DNA of 64,000 bases from Phycisphaerales bacterium (GTDB lineage Bacteria; Planctomycetota; Phycisphaerae; Phycisphaerales; UBA1924), in the NCBI GenBank assembly GCA_016699835.1, contig CP064987.1, positions 3,291,796 through 3,355,795 of the forward strand, in the 5' to 3' direction. Both the position numbers and the translations under genes were made by a program. Under the pieces are notes generated by a model. That model was not told the DNA's origin. It worked only from the letters and a program-made list of their open reading frames with translations, and ran no database searches. Shown here piece by piece: positions 18,030 to 25,144 of this stretch; the first letter of the stretch is position 1, and every line of letters starts with the position of its first letter.

Positions 18030-18251
18030 CCCCCACCGCGCCCCTGAACCACACCGTCAGCACCGCCGACGCCGCCCCACGCGCCGCCCCGAGCGGGCGG
18101 TCACCATGTACTCCACCTGCATCGCCCCGGCGGGGATCGTCGCGTCGATGAACATCCGTTCGCCCACCGTCGCGATCGAGGCGAATCCATCGGCGGCCGC
18201 TACCATCCCCCCCGCGCCCTCGACCGCCGTTCTTCCATCCGCCATCAACAT
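18030..18251 (-). pseudogene. Frameshifted remnant of a beta-sandwich (FN3-like) C-terminal domain
   Basis: One reverse-strand frame reads ERMFIDATIPAGAMQVEYMV then TARSG and stops soon after. A neighbouring frame continues with ARGAASAVLTVWFRGAVG. Joined, they match the pattern of C-terminal FN3-like domains seen in planctomycete and phage proteins (D-A-T-x-P-A-G...V-x-Y-x-V-x-A-R-S...V-x-F-G). The shift lies near 18080-18095. Upstream sequence is not recognisable. I infer a decayed gene fragment. Confidence 0.4.
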
Positions 18252-18641
18252 CTTGCCACAACGCGCGGGCCTGGTCAGTTCTGACGAGGCCGCTGCGTTC
18301 CGGGCGCCACTCGTGTGTCCCCCCACGCTCCGTGAGACTGGGTACTTCTTTACGCATACCAAACGCCTACCGATTCCCGCCCCTTCCACCCCGCGACCCT
18401 TATCCGAACTCACGCAACCCGTATCCACCTGGGCATTTCTGAAATATCTTCGTTCCACTGACATTCGTCCCCTCCCCTTCTCGCATGCACTCCTGAACCC
18501 ACGCCGAAGGGGCATTCCGCCCCAACCGCGTCGGGTCGGGATCTGGAAGTGAGCACCCTGGACCGTGCCGTTTCCCAGGCGGTCGCCTTGGAGCACGAAC
18601 GTCCGCCCTCTTCAGATCACCGTCGTGGAAAGGAGTGTCCC
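18252..18641. other. Upstream region of the dockerin-type gene
   Basis: No supported gene is present. A C-rich stretch and a small hairpin (GGGGC-ATTCC-GCCCC, 18508-18522) precede the secreted-protein gene at 18642. The sequence CCCCCACGCTCCGTG at 18325-18339 is a degraded half of the local palindromic repeat family. Confidence 0.4.
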
Positions 18642-19634
18642 ATGCTCGTTCGCGTTTCCAGTCCGTGCACCCTGTTGGCCCTCGGCCTCGCCGCCCTCAC
18701 TGCCTCGTCCGCCCTCGCCCAGGTCGAGAACGCCGACCTGCGCATCCGCGCTCCATTCCGCACGCCCAACAACGGACAGTGGGGCGCCCGCGAGTCCGTC
18801 GGCCACGCCGAGTTCCGGATCGTCTCCCGGTTCATGCAGGTCTACTACGGTGGCGTCCTCCGCGCCGACGAGTACAAGTTCACCGTCCAACTCGATTACA
18901 CCGGCATTTCCGGCTTCGACACCAACTATGCCGCCAGCCCATACAACGCCGACATGGACGTCTACATCAACAACGGTTTCGTCGGCCGAGTTCTCGCCAA
19001 CTCCTCTACCTTCGGCATCGGCGAACTCACCTACGACAGCCGCCACGCCGAACTCCCCGATCTTCCCCTCCCCGCGGCCTTCCCCGATGTCGTCAACGTC
19101 GGCGACACCGTCCGCGTCTTCTTCGCCGGCGCCCTCCTTCCCTCCATTGGCGATCCACTCCCCACCGGCACCGCACTCTTCACCTCGCCCCTCGAAGAGC
19201 GCGACGCCCGCGGCGATGTGAACCAGGATGGCCACGTCGACGAGGACGACTTCGTCTACCTCTCCAACAACTACGACCCCTATCACCGCTCCAGCAACCA
19301 CGTCGGCCCCGCCAACGGCGACTTCACCGGCGACAACCTCTGCGACAACGCCGACTTCGTCCTCTTTGTCACCAACTGGACCGAGAGCCAGGACGCCCCG
19401 GCCGAGCCGGCCGCCGTCCTCCCCCCATGCCCCGCCGACGTCGACGACGGCACCGCCAGCGGCATCGCCGACGGCGGCGTCACCATCGACGATCTTCTCT
19501 ACTACATCAGTGAGTTCAGCCTCGGCCTCCCCGCCGCCGACCTCGACAACGGCACGGGCCTGGGCATCAAGGACAACGGCGTCACCATCGACGACCTCCT
19601 CTACTACCTCCAGCACTTCGCCGCCGGCTGCTGA
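18642..19634 (+). CDS. Secreted GC-type dockerin domain-anchored protein
   Basis: The 330-residue protein has a classic signal peptide (MLVRVSSPCTLLALGLAALT, cleavage after SSALA). A beta-rich domain covers about residues 27-185. Two dockerin-like calcium-binding parts follow: DVNQDGHVDEDDF near 190, and a paired part with VTIDDLLYYISEF and VTIDDLLYYLQHFAAGC at the end. The terminal Gly-Cys is the signature of the GC-type dockerin of Phycisphaerales, thought to attach proteins at the cell surface. The N-terminal domain is unidentified. AAGGAG precedes the ATG. Confidence 0.85.
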   Translation: MLVRVSSPCTLLALGLAALTASSALAQVENADLRIRAPFRTPNNGQWGARESVGHAEFRIVSRFMQVYYGGVLRADEYKFTVQLDYTGISGFDTNYAASPYNADMDVYINNGFVGRVLANSSTFGIGELTYDSRHAELPDLPLPAAFPDVVNVGDTVRVFFAGALLPSIGDPLPTGTALFTSPLEERDARGDVNQDGHVDEDDFVYLSNNYDPYHRSSNHVGPANGDFTGDNLCDNADFVLFVTNWTESQDAPAEPAAVLPPCPADVDDGTASGIADGGVTIDDLLYYISEFSLGLPAADLDNGTGLGIKDNGVTIDDLLYYLQHFAAGC

Positions 19635-19669
19635 TCCACGCACGCACATCCAAATCTCGGCACGGCGCG

Positions 19670-19704
19670 CGGCCCGGGTTTCGTTCTACCCGGGCCGTCG
19701 CTTT
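19670..19704 (+). terminator. Terminator after the dockerin-type gene
   Basis: A ten-pair perfect stem (CGGCCCGGGT with ACCCGGGCCG, loop TTCGTTCT) is followed by TCGCTTT. It lies 36 bp past the stop codon at 19634. Confidence 0.75.
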
Positions 19705-19726
19705 GCGCGCCGCACGTCCTGCGTAC

Positions 19727-19745
19727 CCCCACGCTCCGCGTGGGG
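19727..19745. repeat. Palindromic intergenic repeat
   Basis: CCCCACGC, loop TCC, GCGTGGGG is a perfect eight-pair palindrome. It shares its core with the element at 25117-25140 and with 2380-2426. It lies 35 bp before proS. Confidence 0.65.
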
Positions 19746-19780
19746 TGCATTCACAAAGATCCACCCTACACTCGCCTCCC

Positions 19781-21691
19781 ATGTCCACAACCGCTATCAA
19801 TGCCGCAAAGCCCGCCCATTTCCCCCTCACGCCCGCCATCACCCACCGCTGGTCGCGGACGCTCATCCCCACGACCCGCGAGGCCCCCAACGACGCCGAG
19901 ACCGCCAGCCACATCCTCCTCCACCGCGCGGGGTTCATCCGCCAGGTCGGCGCCGGCATCTACGACTATCTCCCCCTCGCTTGGCGCGTCCTCACCAAGG
20001 TCTCCCAGATCGTCCGCGAGGAAATGGACAGCGGCGGAGGCACGCCCCAGTGCGCCGCCAGCGAGATGCTCATGCCCGCCCTTGAGCCCTTCGAACTCTT
20101 CGAGGGCACCAAGCGCGACCAGGACTATGGCGACAACCTCTTCCGCGTGAAGGACCGCAAGGGCCGCATGAATGCCCTCGCCCCCACACACGAAGAGGTC
20201 ATCACCGAACTCATGCGCACCAGCGTGAGCAGTTACAAGCAACTCCCGCTGAACCTCTACCAGATCCAGACCAAGTTCCGCGACGAGGCCCGCCCCCGCG
20301 CCGGGCTGCTGCGCTGCCGCGAGTTCATCATGAAGGACGCCTACTCCTTCCACACCATCGTCGATGGCGCCGGCGGCCTCAACGAGACCTACGACGCCAT
20401 GTACCGCGCCTACACCAACATCTTCACACGCTGCGGCCTCACCTTCGCCGCCGTCGAGGCCGAGAGCGGGCCCATCGGCGGCTCCGCCAGCCACGAGTTC
20501 ATGGTCATGTGCGAGAGCGGCGAGGACACGATCCTCACCTGCCCGAAATCTGGCTACGCCGCCAACGTCGAGAAGTGCGAGATCGGAAAACGCATCGCCA
20601 ACCTCGCCGACGTATCAAACGCCCCCGACCTCTCCGTCATCACCACGCCCGGCCTCCCCGGCATCGACGACGTAGCCCGATTCATGGGCGTCAAGCCCGC
20701 CGACATGCTCAAGGTCGTCGTCTTCCAGAACAAATCTCTCGCCAAGGTCCTCCGCGAGCAGAACAAGGACCCCAAGGCCTGGGATATTTCCAAACTGCCC
20801 CCCGGCCCGCTCTTCGTCCTCGCCGTCGTCCGAGGCGATCACGACGCCAACGAGGGCAAGGTCCGCGCCGCTGCCGGCTTCGCCGTCGAGATGGCCGAAC
20901 TCGCCCTGATGGAGAAGTTCCACTTCGCCACCGGCTTCATCAGCCCCGCCGTCATCAAGAACGACTCGGCCAATCGGGTCCTCCTCCTCATCGACCACGA
21001 CGCCGCCCCCCCCCAGCCCAAACTCTGGGTCACCGGCGCCGACACCCGCGACCACCACGTCAAGAACTTCTCCTGGCGCCGCGATGTCGGCCCGATTCTC
21101 GACGACACCAACCGCTGCCGCGTTGCCGAGGTCCGCAACGCCGTCGTCGGCGATGCCTCCCCGCGCGCCGAGGGTTCCACGCTCGAGGCCGCCCGCGGCA
21201 TCGAGGTCGGGCACATCTTCAAACTCGGCACGAAATACTCCGACGCCATGGGCTTCGCCGTCCTCGACGCCACGCAGAAGAAGCAACCCGTCATCATGGG
21301 CTGCTACGGCATCGGCGTCAGCCGAACCATGGCCGCCTGCGTCGAGATGTCCCACGACGACAACGGCATCCTCTGGCCCGCCGCCATCGCGCCTTACCAC
21401 GTACTCATCACCCCCTTGAAACCCGACGACGAGCGCCAAAAGACCCTCACCTCCGACCTCGCGAAGCAACTGAACGCCCTCGGCCTCGACGTCCTCATCG
21501 ACGATCGCGACGAACGCCCCGGCGTCAAGTTCAAAGACGCCGACCTCGTCGGCATCCCCGTCCGCATCACCCTCGGCGACAAGGCCCTCGACCAGAACAG
21601 CGTCGAGATGAAGGCCCGCAAGGACCCGGGCAAGGGCGACCTCGTGCCTATAGCCGACGCGACAAAAAAGGTTCTTGAGTTGCTTCGATAA
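19781..21691 (+). CDS. proS: Prolyl-tRNA synthetase
   Basis: The enzyme charges tRNA-Pro in the cytoplasm. The 636-residue protein shows the bacterial class II layout: N-terminal catalytic part with motif 1 region (HRAGFIRQVGAGIYDYLPLA), motif 2 (FRDEARPRAGLLRCREFIMK), an inserted YbaK-like editing domain (about 290-430, PGIDDVARFMGVKPADMLKV), motif 3 (MGCYGIGVSRTMAACVEM), and the anticodon-binding domain (YHVLITPLKPDD onward). Length is a little above the usual 570, mainly from the N-terminus and insertion. It starts at ATG 19781; no clear Shine-Dalgarno sequence is seen. Confidence 0.96.
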   Translation: MSTTAINAAKPAHFPLTPAITHRWSRTLIPTTREAPNDAETASHILLHRAGFIRQVGAGIYDYLPLAWRVLTKVSQIVREEMDSGGGTPQCAASEMLMPALEPFELFEGTKRDQDYGDNLFRVKDRKGRMNALAPTHEEVITELMRTSVSSYKQLPLNLYQIQTKFRDEARPRAGLLRCREFIMKDAYSFHTIVDGAGGLNETYDAMYRAYTNIFTRCGLTFAAVEAESGPIGGSASHEFMVMCESGEDTILTCPKSGYAANVEKCEIGKRIANLADVSNAPDLSVITTPGLPGIDDVARFMGVKPADMLKVVVFQNKSLAKVLREQNKDPKAWDISKLPPGPLFVLAVVRGDHDANEGKVRAAAGFAVEMAELALMEKFHFATGFISPAVIKNDSANRVLLLIDHDAAPPQPKLWVTGADTRDHHVKNFSWRRDVGPILDDTNRCRVAEVRNAVVGDASPRAEGSTLEAARGIEVGHIFKLGTKYSDAMGFAVLDATQKKQPVIMGCYGIGVSRTMAACVEMSHDDNGILWPAAIAPYHVLITPLKPDDERQKTLTSDLAKQLNALGLDVLIDDRDERPGVKFKDADLVGIPVRITLGDKALDQNSVEMKARKDPGKGDLVPIADATKKVLELLR

Positions 21692-21714
21692 CCGCCATCG
21701 CCGACGAAACGCAT

Positions 21715-22362
21715 CTACCAGATCGTTTTCGTCGCCATGCTCAACGCCGTGAGAAACGCATCAAGGAACTCGCGAGATCGTCCGTCGCGCGCTTCCTGCA
21801 GCCGCCGTATCGCCTCGGGATCGTGCAGCAACGTCTCCATGTTCCTGGGGATGCTCTCCCCGCCAAACTCGAGCAGGATGTGCCTCGCGACCGCGGGCCA
21901 TTCGTCAACATCCACCCAGACAAACCCGCACGCCTTGCATCGGTCGATGATGACCCATTCGTCAATGCCGATCGCATGGCATCGTCCACGGCATCTCGCA
22001 CACGAAACGGGCATCTGCGATTCGATGTCATGAACGCGCCCCTCGCGAACTCGGGGTGGCCCGTCACGCCAAGCAAGATTCACAGCCTTCCGAAGATGCC
22101 CGGCCTCAAACCCCACGCCGTAGCATCTCGTGCACGTCCACGACCGGCATCGCTCATCCACATCCAGCCGCAACGCCACGATCTCGTGCCCACGAGACCA
22201 GCATCTCGGACACATCGGCACGGTCTTGGAGACAGCCTCGCCGCACTCCGGACACGGACCATCAACCGCAAGCCCGCGAAGGTTGTAGCCGCACGACCGG
22301 CACGCCACATCCGTGGGAACCTCCTCATGCATTCTGTCGCGTGGTGCGCCCGTGTCGGCCAT
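21715..22362 (-). CDS. Zinc-ribbon protein C
   Basis: The 215-residue protein carries the local zinc-ribbon motif near its start (CRSCGYNLRGLAVD then CPECGEAV), then three further CxxC pairs (CPRC, CTRC, CARC) and a later CKAC. It is probably a multi-zinc protein without membrane segments. A tail with HDPEAIRRLQEARDGRSREF is helical. An ATG ten codons in (MHEEVPTD) is an alternative start. It converges with proS across 23 bp. Function is unknown. Confidence 0.7.
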   Translation of the reverse strand: MADTGAPRDRMHEEVPTDVACRSCGYNLRGLAVDGPCPECGEAVSKTVPMCPRCWSRGHEIVALRLDVDERCRSWTCTRCYGVGFEAGHLRKAVNLAWRDGPPRVREGRVHDIESQMPVSCARCRGRCHAIGIDEWVIIDRCKACGFVWVDVDEWPAVARHILLEFGGESIPRNMETLLHDPEAIRRLQEARDGRSREFLDAFLTALSMATKTIW

Positions 22363-22397
22363 ATGCTCACTCCGGCAATCAAAGAGACCACAACCAG

Positions 22398-22913
22398 ATG
22401 CACGATATCCGCATTGCCGTCACGACCGACGATCTCGCCGCTATCCGCGAACTCTTCCTCGAGTACGCCCGCGCCCTCACCGTCGGCACCGACGAGACCT
22501 CCGCGGGTGTCCATATGAGCCTCCACCAGCAGGGTTTCGAACGCGAACTCGAGACCCTCCCAGGCCGATACGCTCCGCCCACAGGCACGCTCCTCCTCGC
22601 CACGCTCGACGCCACACCCGTCGCCTGCGGCGCGCTCCGTGAGATCCCCACGCTCCCCACCGACCGGGGTCGGGTCTGCGAACTCAAACGCATGTACGTT
22701 CGCCCCTCCTCGCGCGGCAACGGCCTCGGCCGAGCCATCGCCACCCAACTCCTCGACTTTGCCAGAACCGCCGGTTACGCCATCGCCAAACTCGATACCG
22801 AGCCGACCTTCGTCGAGGCCGTCACGCTGTATCGCTCCTTGGGCTTCACCGAGACCGACCGCTACAACGACGACCCGGTCCCCTGCACCATGTTCATGGC
22901 CAAAGAGTTGTGA
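22398..22913 (+). CDS. GNAT-family N-acetyltransferase
   Basis: The 171-residue protein has the GNAT fold markers: AAIRELFLEYARAL at the start, beta-strand VACGALREI, the strand and acetyl-CoA loop ELKRMYVRPSSRGNGLGRAI (R-x-x-G-x-G/A motif), and the C-terminal ALYRSLGF-type motif (here TLYRSLGFTETDRYN). The substrate cannot be read from the sequence; amino acid or small-molecule acetylation is typical. It is divergent from zinc-ribbon gene C. Confidence 0.85.
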   Translation: MHDIRIAVTTDDLAAIRELFLEYARALTVGTDETSAGVHMSLHQQGFERELETLPGRYAPPTGTLLLATLDATPVACGALREIPTLPTDRGRVCELKRMYVRPSSRGNGLGRAIATQLLDFARTAGYAIAKLDTEPTFVEAVTLYRSLGFTETDRYNDDPVPCTMFMAKEL

Positions 22914-22949
22914 ACACCACGGAGCGTCGGATTGACTCGCAATCATGAA
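22914..22949. other. Strand-composition switch point
   Basis: To the left, the plus strand is C-rich in genes of both directions (argH forward, dsbD reverse). To the right, it is G-rich in genes of both directions (accA forward, proC and the acyl-CoA dehydrogenase reverse). The change happens within this 36-bp gap. A negative-to-positive GC-skew switch is typical of a replication origin, but no dnaA gene or clear DnaA box cluster is visible; an inversion edge is the alternative. Confidence 0.45.
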
Positions 22950-23936
22950 CTAGGAGCGGGCGATTTCCTTTGCTCTCGCCGTGGCGGCAGCGATGGCGGC
23001 GTGGATGGTGGATGGAAGATGGGCGCAAAGCATGGTGTCGATCGCGGCGGCGGTGGTGCCGCCCTTGCTGGTGACGGCGGCGCGGAGGGACTCGGGGGAT
23101 TCTTGTGATTGGAAGAGAAGTTCGGCGCTGCCGCTGAGGGTCGCGCGGGTGATGGCGTCGGCCTGGTCCTTGGGGAGGCCCTGCTTGATGGCGGCGTCGC
23201 GCATAGCCTCGGCAAGGAGGAAGAGGTACGCCGGGCCGCTGCCCGCAAGAGCGGTGAAGGGATCGAGAAGGGACTCGTCGAGATCGACCACGAGTTGGTG
23301 GTTGATGCCGAGGAGGGCGCGGGCAATGGTGCGGGCGGATGGGGACGCGGATCGGGGGGCGGATGAGGGGGCGGATGAGGGGGGGGCGTGTTCGACTCCC
23401 CCACTGCTCGCGGCGCGGGCGGTGGTGTTGGTGATTGGATCGATCGCGAGCGCGGAGACTCCTTTGCCAATGCGGAGGGCGAGGTTGGGCATGGCACGGG
23501 CGATGTCGTGGCGTGCGTGCGGCGTGTCAAAGAGAGTGTGGAGACGTGCGAGGGGGGTGCCGGCGAGGATGCTGATGATGCGACGCGAGTGGTGATTGCT
23601 CGCGGGGGAAACGAGGGGCGTGATCTCGCGTGCGACGTCGTCGAGCATCTGGGGCTTGATGCAAAGGACGAACGCGGCGTCGCTTTGTGTGAGGGCGAGG
23701 GCCTCGGCGGCGGTGGGCGCGAGGCGGAGGGCGGGGTTGAGTTTCGCGAGGCGTTCGCGGGCTTCTGCAGATGGCTCGGCGATGGTGGTGGTTGACGCGT
23801 CGAGGAGGTGGTGATCGAGGGCGCCCGAGAGGATGGCATAGCCCATGGAGCCGGCGCCGATGAAGAGGCAGGGCGGGAGCGGGGTGTGATTGGTGTGGGG
23901 TTGGGGGTTTGGAACGGGAGGGGGAGCGGGGGGCAT
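22950..23936 (-). CDS. proC: Pyrroline-5-carboxylate reductase
   Basis: ProC reduces 1-pyrroline-5-carboxylate to proline with NAD(P)H. The 328-residue protein has the Rossmann motif CLFIGAGSMGYAILSGAL near residue 24, CIKPQMLDDV, and the C-terminal signature ALAGSGPAYLFLLAEAM with KDQADAITRATLSGSAELL. The first 20 residues are Pro-rich and absent from most homologues, so the start may be later. An Ala/Ser-rich insertion (about 170-190) is also unusual. It is divergent from accA. Confidence 0.93.
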   Translation of the reverse strand: MPPAPPPVPNPQPHTNHTPLPPCLFIGAGSMGYAILSGALDHHLLDASTTTIAEPSAEARERLAKLNPALRLAPTAAEALALTQSDAAFVLCIKPQMLDDVAREITPLVSPASNHHSRRIISILAGTPLARLHTLFDTPHARHDIARAMPNLALRIGKGVSALAIDPITNTTARAASSGGVEHAPPSSAPSSAPRSASPSARTIARALLGINHQLVVDLDESLLDPFTALAGSGPAYLFLLAEAMRDAAIKQGLPKDQADAITRATLSGSAELLFQSQESPESLRAAVTSKGGTTAAAIDTMLCAHLPSTIHAAIAAATARAKEIARS

Positions 23937-23994
23937 GATGCAGCGTACGGGCGTGGTTCTCGACGAATCAGGGGCGTTGCCGATACACTTCAGA

Positions 23995-25083
23995 ATGGCA
24001 GCCTTTTACCAGTTGGACTTTGAGAAGCCGCTCCTTGAGATTGATGCCGCGATTGAGGCAGCGGAGGGGCGGTTGAAGGAACGGCTTGGTGGCAAGCCCA
24101 TGGGGCCGGGGACGCCGCCGGGAGTGGAGCCGTTGCCCGAGGAGCCGGCGACGGGACCTGCGGCCAAGGGCGAGCGCGACACCGAGGTGGGCGTGATCCG
24201 CAAGGAGATCGAGGATCTGCGAGCGAGGCACGCGGCGATGCTGGCGGAGGTGTACGGGAAACTGACGGCGTGGCAGACGGTCCGTGTGGCGCGGCATCCG
24301 CAGCGACCCCAGACGCGGGACTACATCTCGATGATCTGCCGGGACTTCGCGGAGTTGCACGGGGACCGGCGGTATGGGGATGATCCGGCGATCGTGACGG
24401 GGTTCGCGCGGATCGGGCACACGAAGGTGATGGTCGTCGGGCACCAGAAGGGAAAGGAGACGGCGGAGAAGATCGCGTGCCACTTCGGGTGCGCGCATCC
24501 GGAGGGGTATCGCAAGGCGCTGGCGAAGATGGAACTGGCGGCGAAGTACGAGGTGCCGATCGTGACGTTTGTGGACACGCCGGGGGCGTATCCGGGGATC
24601 GGGGCGGAGCAGCGCGGGCAGGCCGAGGCGATCGCGGTGAACATGATGGAGATGAGCCGTCTGCGGACGCCGATCGTGAGCATCGTGATCGGCGAGGGCG
24701 GCAGCGGCGGGGCGCTGGGCATTGCGGTGGCGGACAAGGTCGGGATGCTGCGGCACTCGTGGTACTCGGTCATCAGCCCCGAGGGGTGCGCGGCGATCCT
24801 GTGGAAAGAGGCCAACGAGCAGACGAACACGGCGGCGGCCAAGGCGCTGAAACTCACAGCGTCGGACAACCTGGAACTGGGCATCATCGATGAGATCATC
24901 GAAGAGCCAGTCGGCGGGGCCCATCGCAACGCCCAGCAGACGGCGGCGAACCTGCAGGCGTGGATCCTGGGGCAGTTGTCAACGCTGAAGCAGACCCCGA
25001 TGGACGAGTTGCTCGAGGCGCGGTATCAGCGATATCGGAAGATGGGGGTGTATCTGCAGCAGGAAGCGGGGACTGGGGTCTAG
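23995..25083 (+). CDS. accA: Acetyl-CoA carboxylase, carboxyltransferase subunit alpha
   Basis: With AccD, AccA transfers the carboxyl group from biotin to acetyl-CoA, the committed step of fatty-acid synthesis. The 362-residue protein has the normal N-terminus (YQLDFEKPLLEIDAAIEAAE), then a Gly/Pro-rich insertion of about 35 residues, then the carboxyltransferase core with RDFAELHGDRRYGDDPAIV, TFVDTPGAYPGIGAEQRGQ and IGEGGSGGALGIAVAD. The ATG at 23995 is chosen from homology; the frame is open further upstream. accD is not in the window. Confidence 0.95.
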   Translation: MAAFYQLDFEKPLLEIDAAIEAAEGRLKERLGGKPMGPGTPPGVEPLPEEPATGPAAKGERDTEVGVIRKEIEDLRARHAAMLAEVYGKLTAWQTVRVARHPQRPQTRDYISMICRDFAELHGDRRYGDDPAIVTGFARIGHTKVMVVGHQKGKETAEKIACHFGCAHPEGYRKALAKMELAAKYEVPIVTFVDTPGAYPGIGAEQRGQAEAIAVNMMEMSRLRTPIVSIVIGEGGSGGALGIAVADKVGMLRHSWYSVISPEGCAAILWKEANEQTNTAAAKALKLTASDNLELGIIDEIIEEPVGGAHRNAQQTAANLQAWILGQLSTLKQTPMDELLEARYQRYRKMGVYLQQEAGTGV

Positions 25084-25116
25084 GTTTGGAGGCGAGGGAG
25101 AGGGGTTAAAGAGGGA

Positions 25117-25140
25117 GCACCACGCGGAGCGTGGTGGTAC
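25117..25140. repeat. Palindromic intergenic repeat between convergent genes
   Basis: GCACCACGC, loop GGA, GCGTGGTGGTAC is a near-perfect hairpin of the same family as 19727-19745. It sits four bases from the 3' end of the acyl-CoA dehydrogenase gene and may serve as a bidirectional transcript end. Confidence 0.65.
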
Positions 25141-25144
25141 CCGG

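Noticed and set aside
22914..22949. DnaA boxes at the skew switch
   Set aside because: TTGTGAACA at the end of the GNAT gene is only a weak match to TTATCCACA and is single; no cluster is present.
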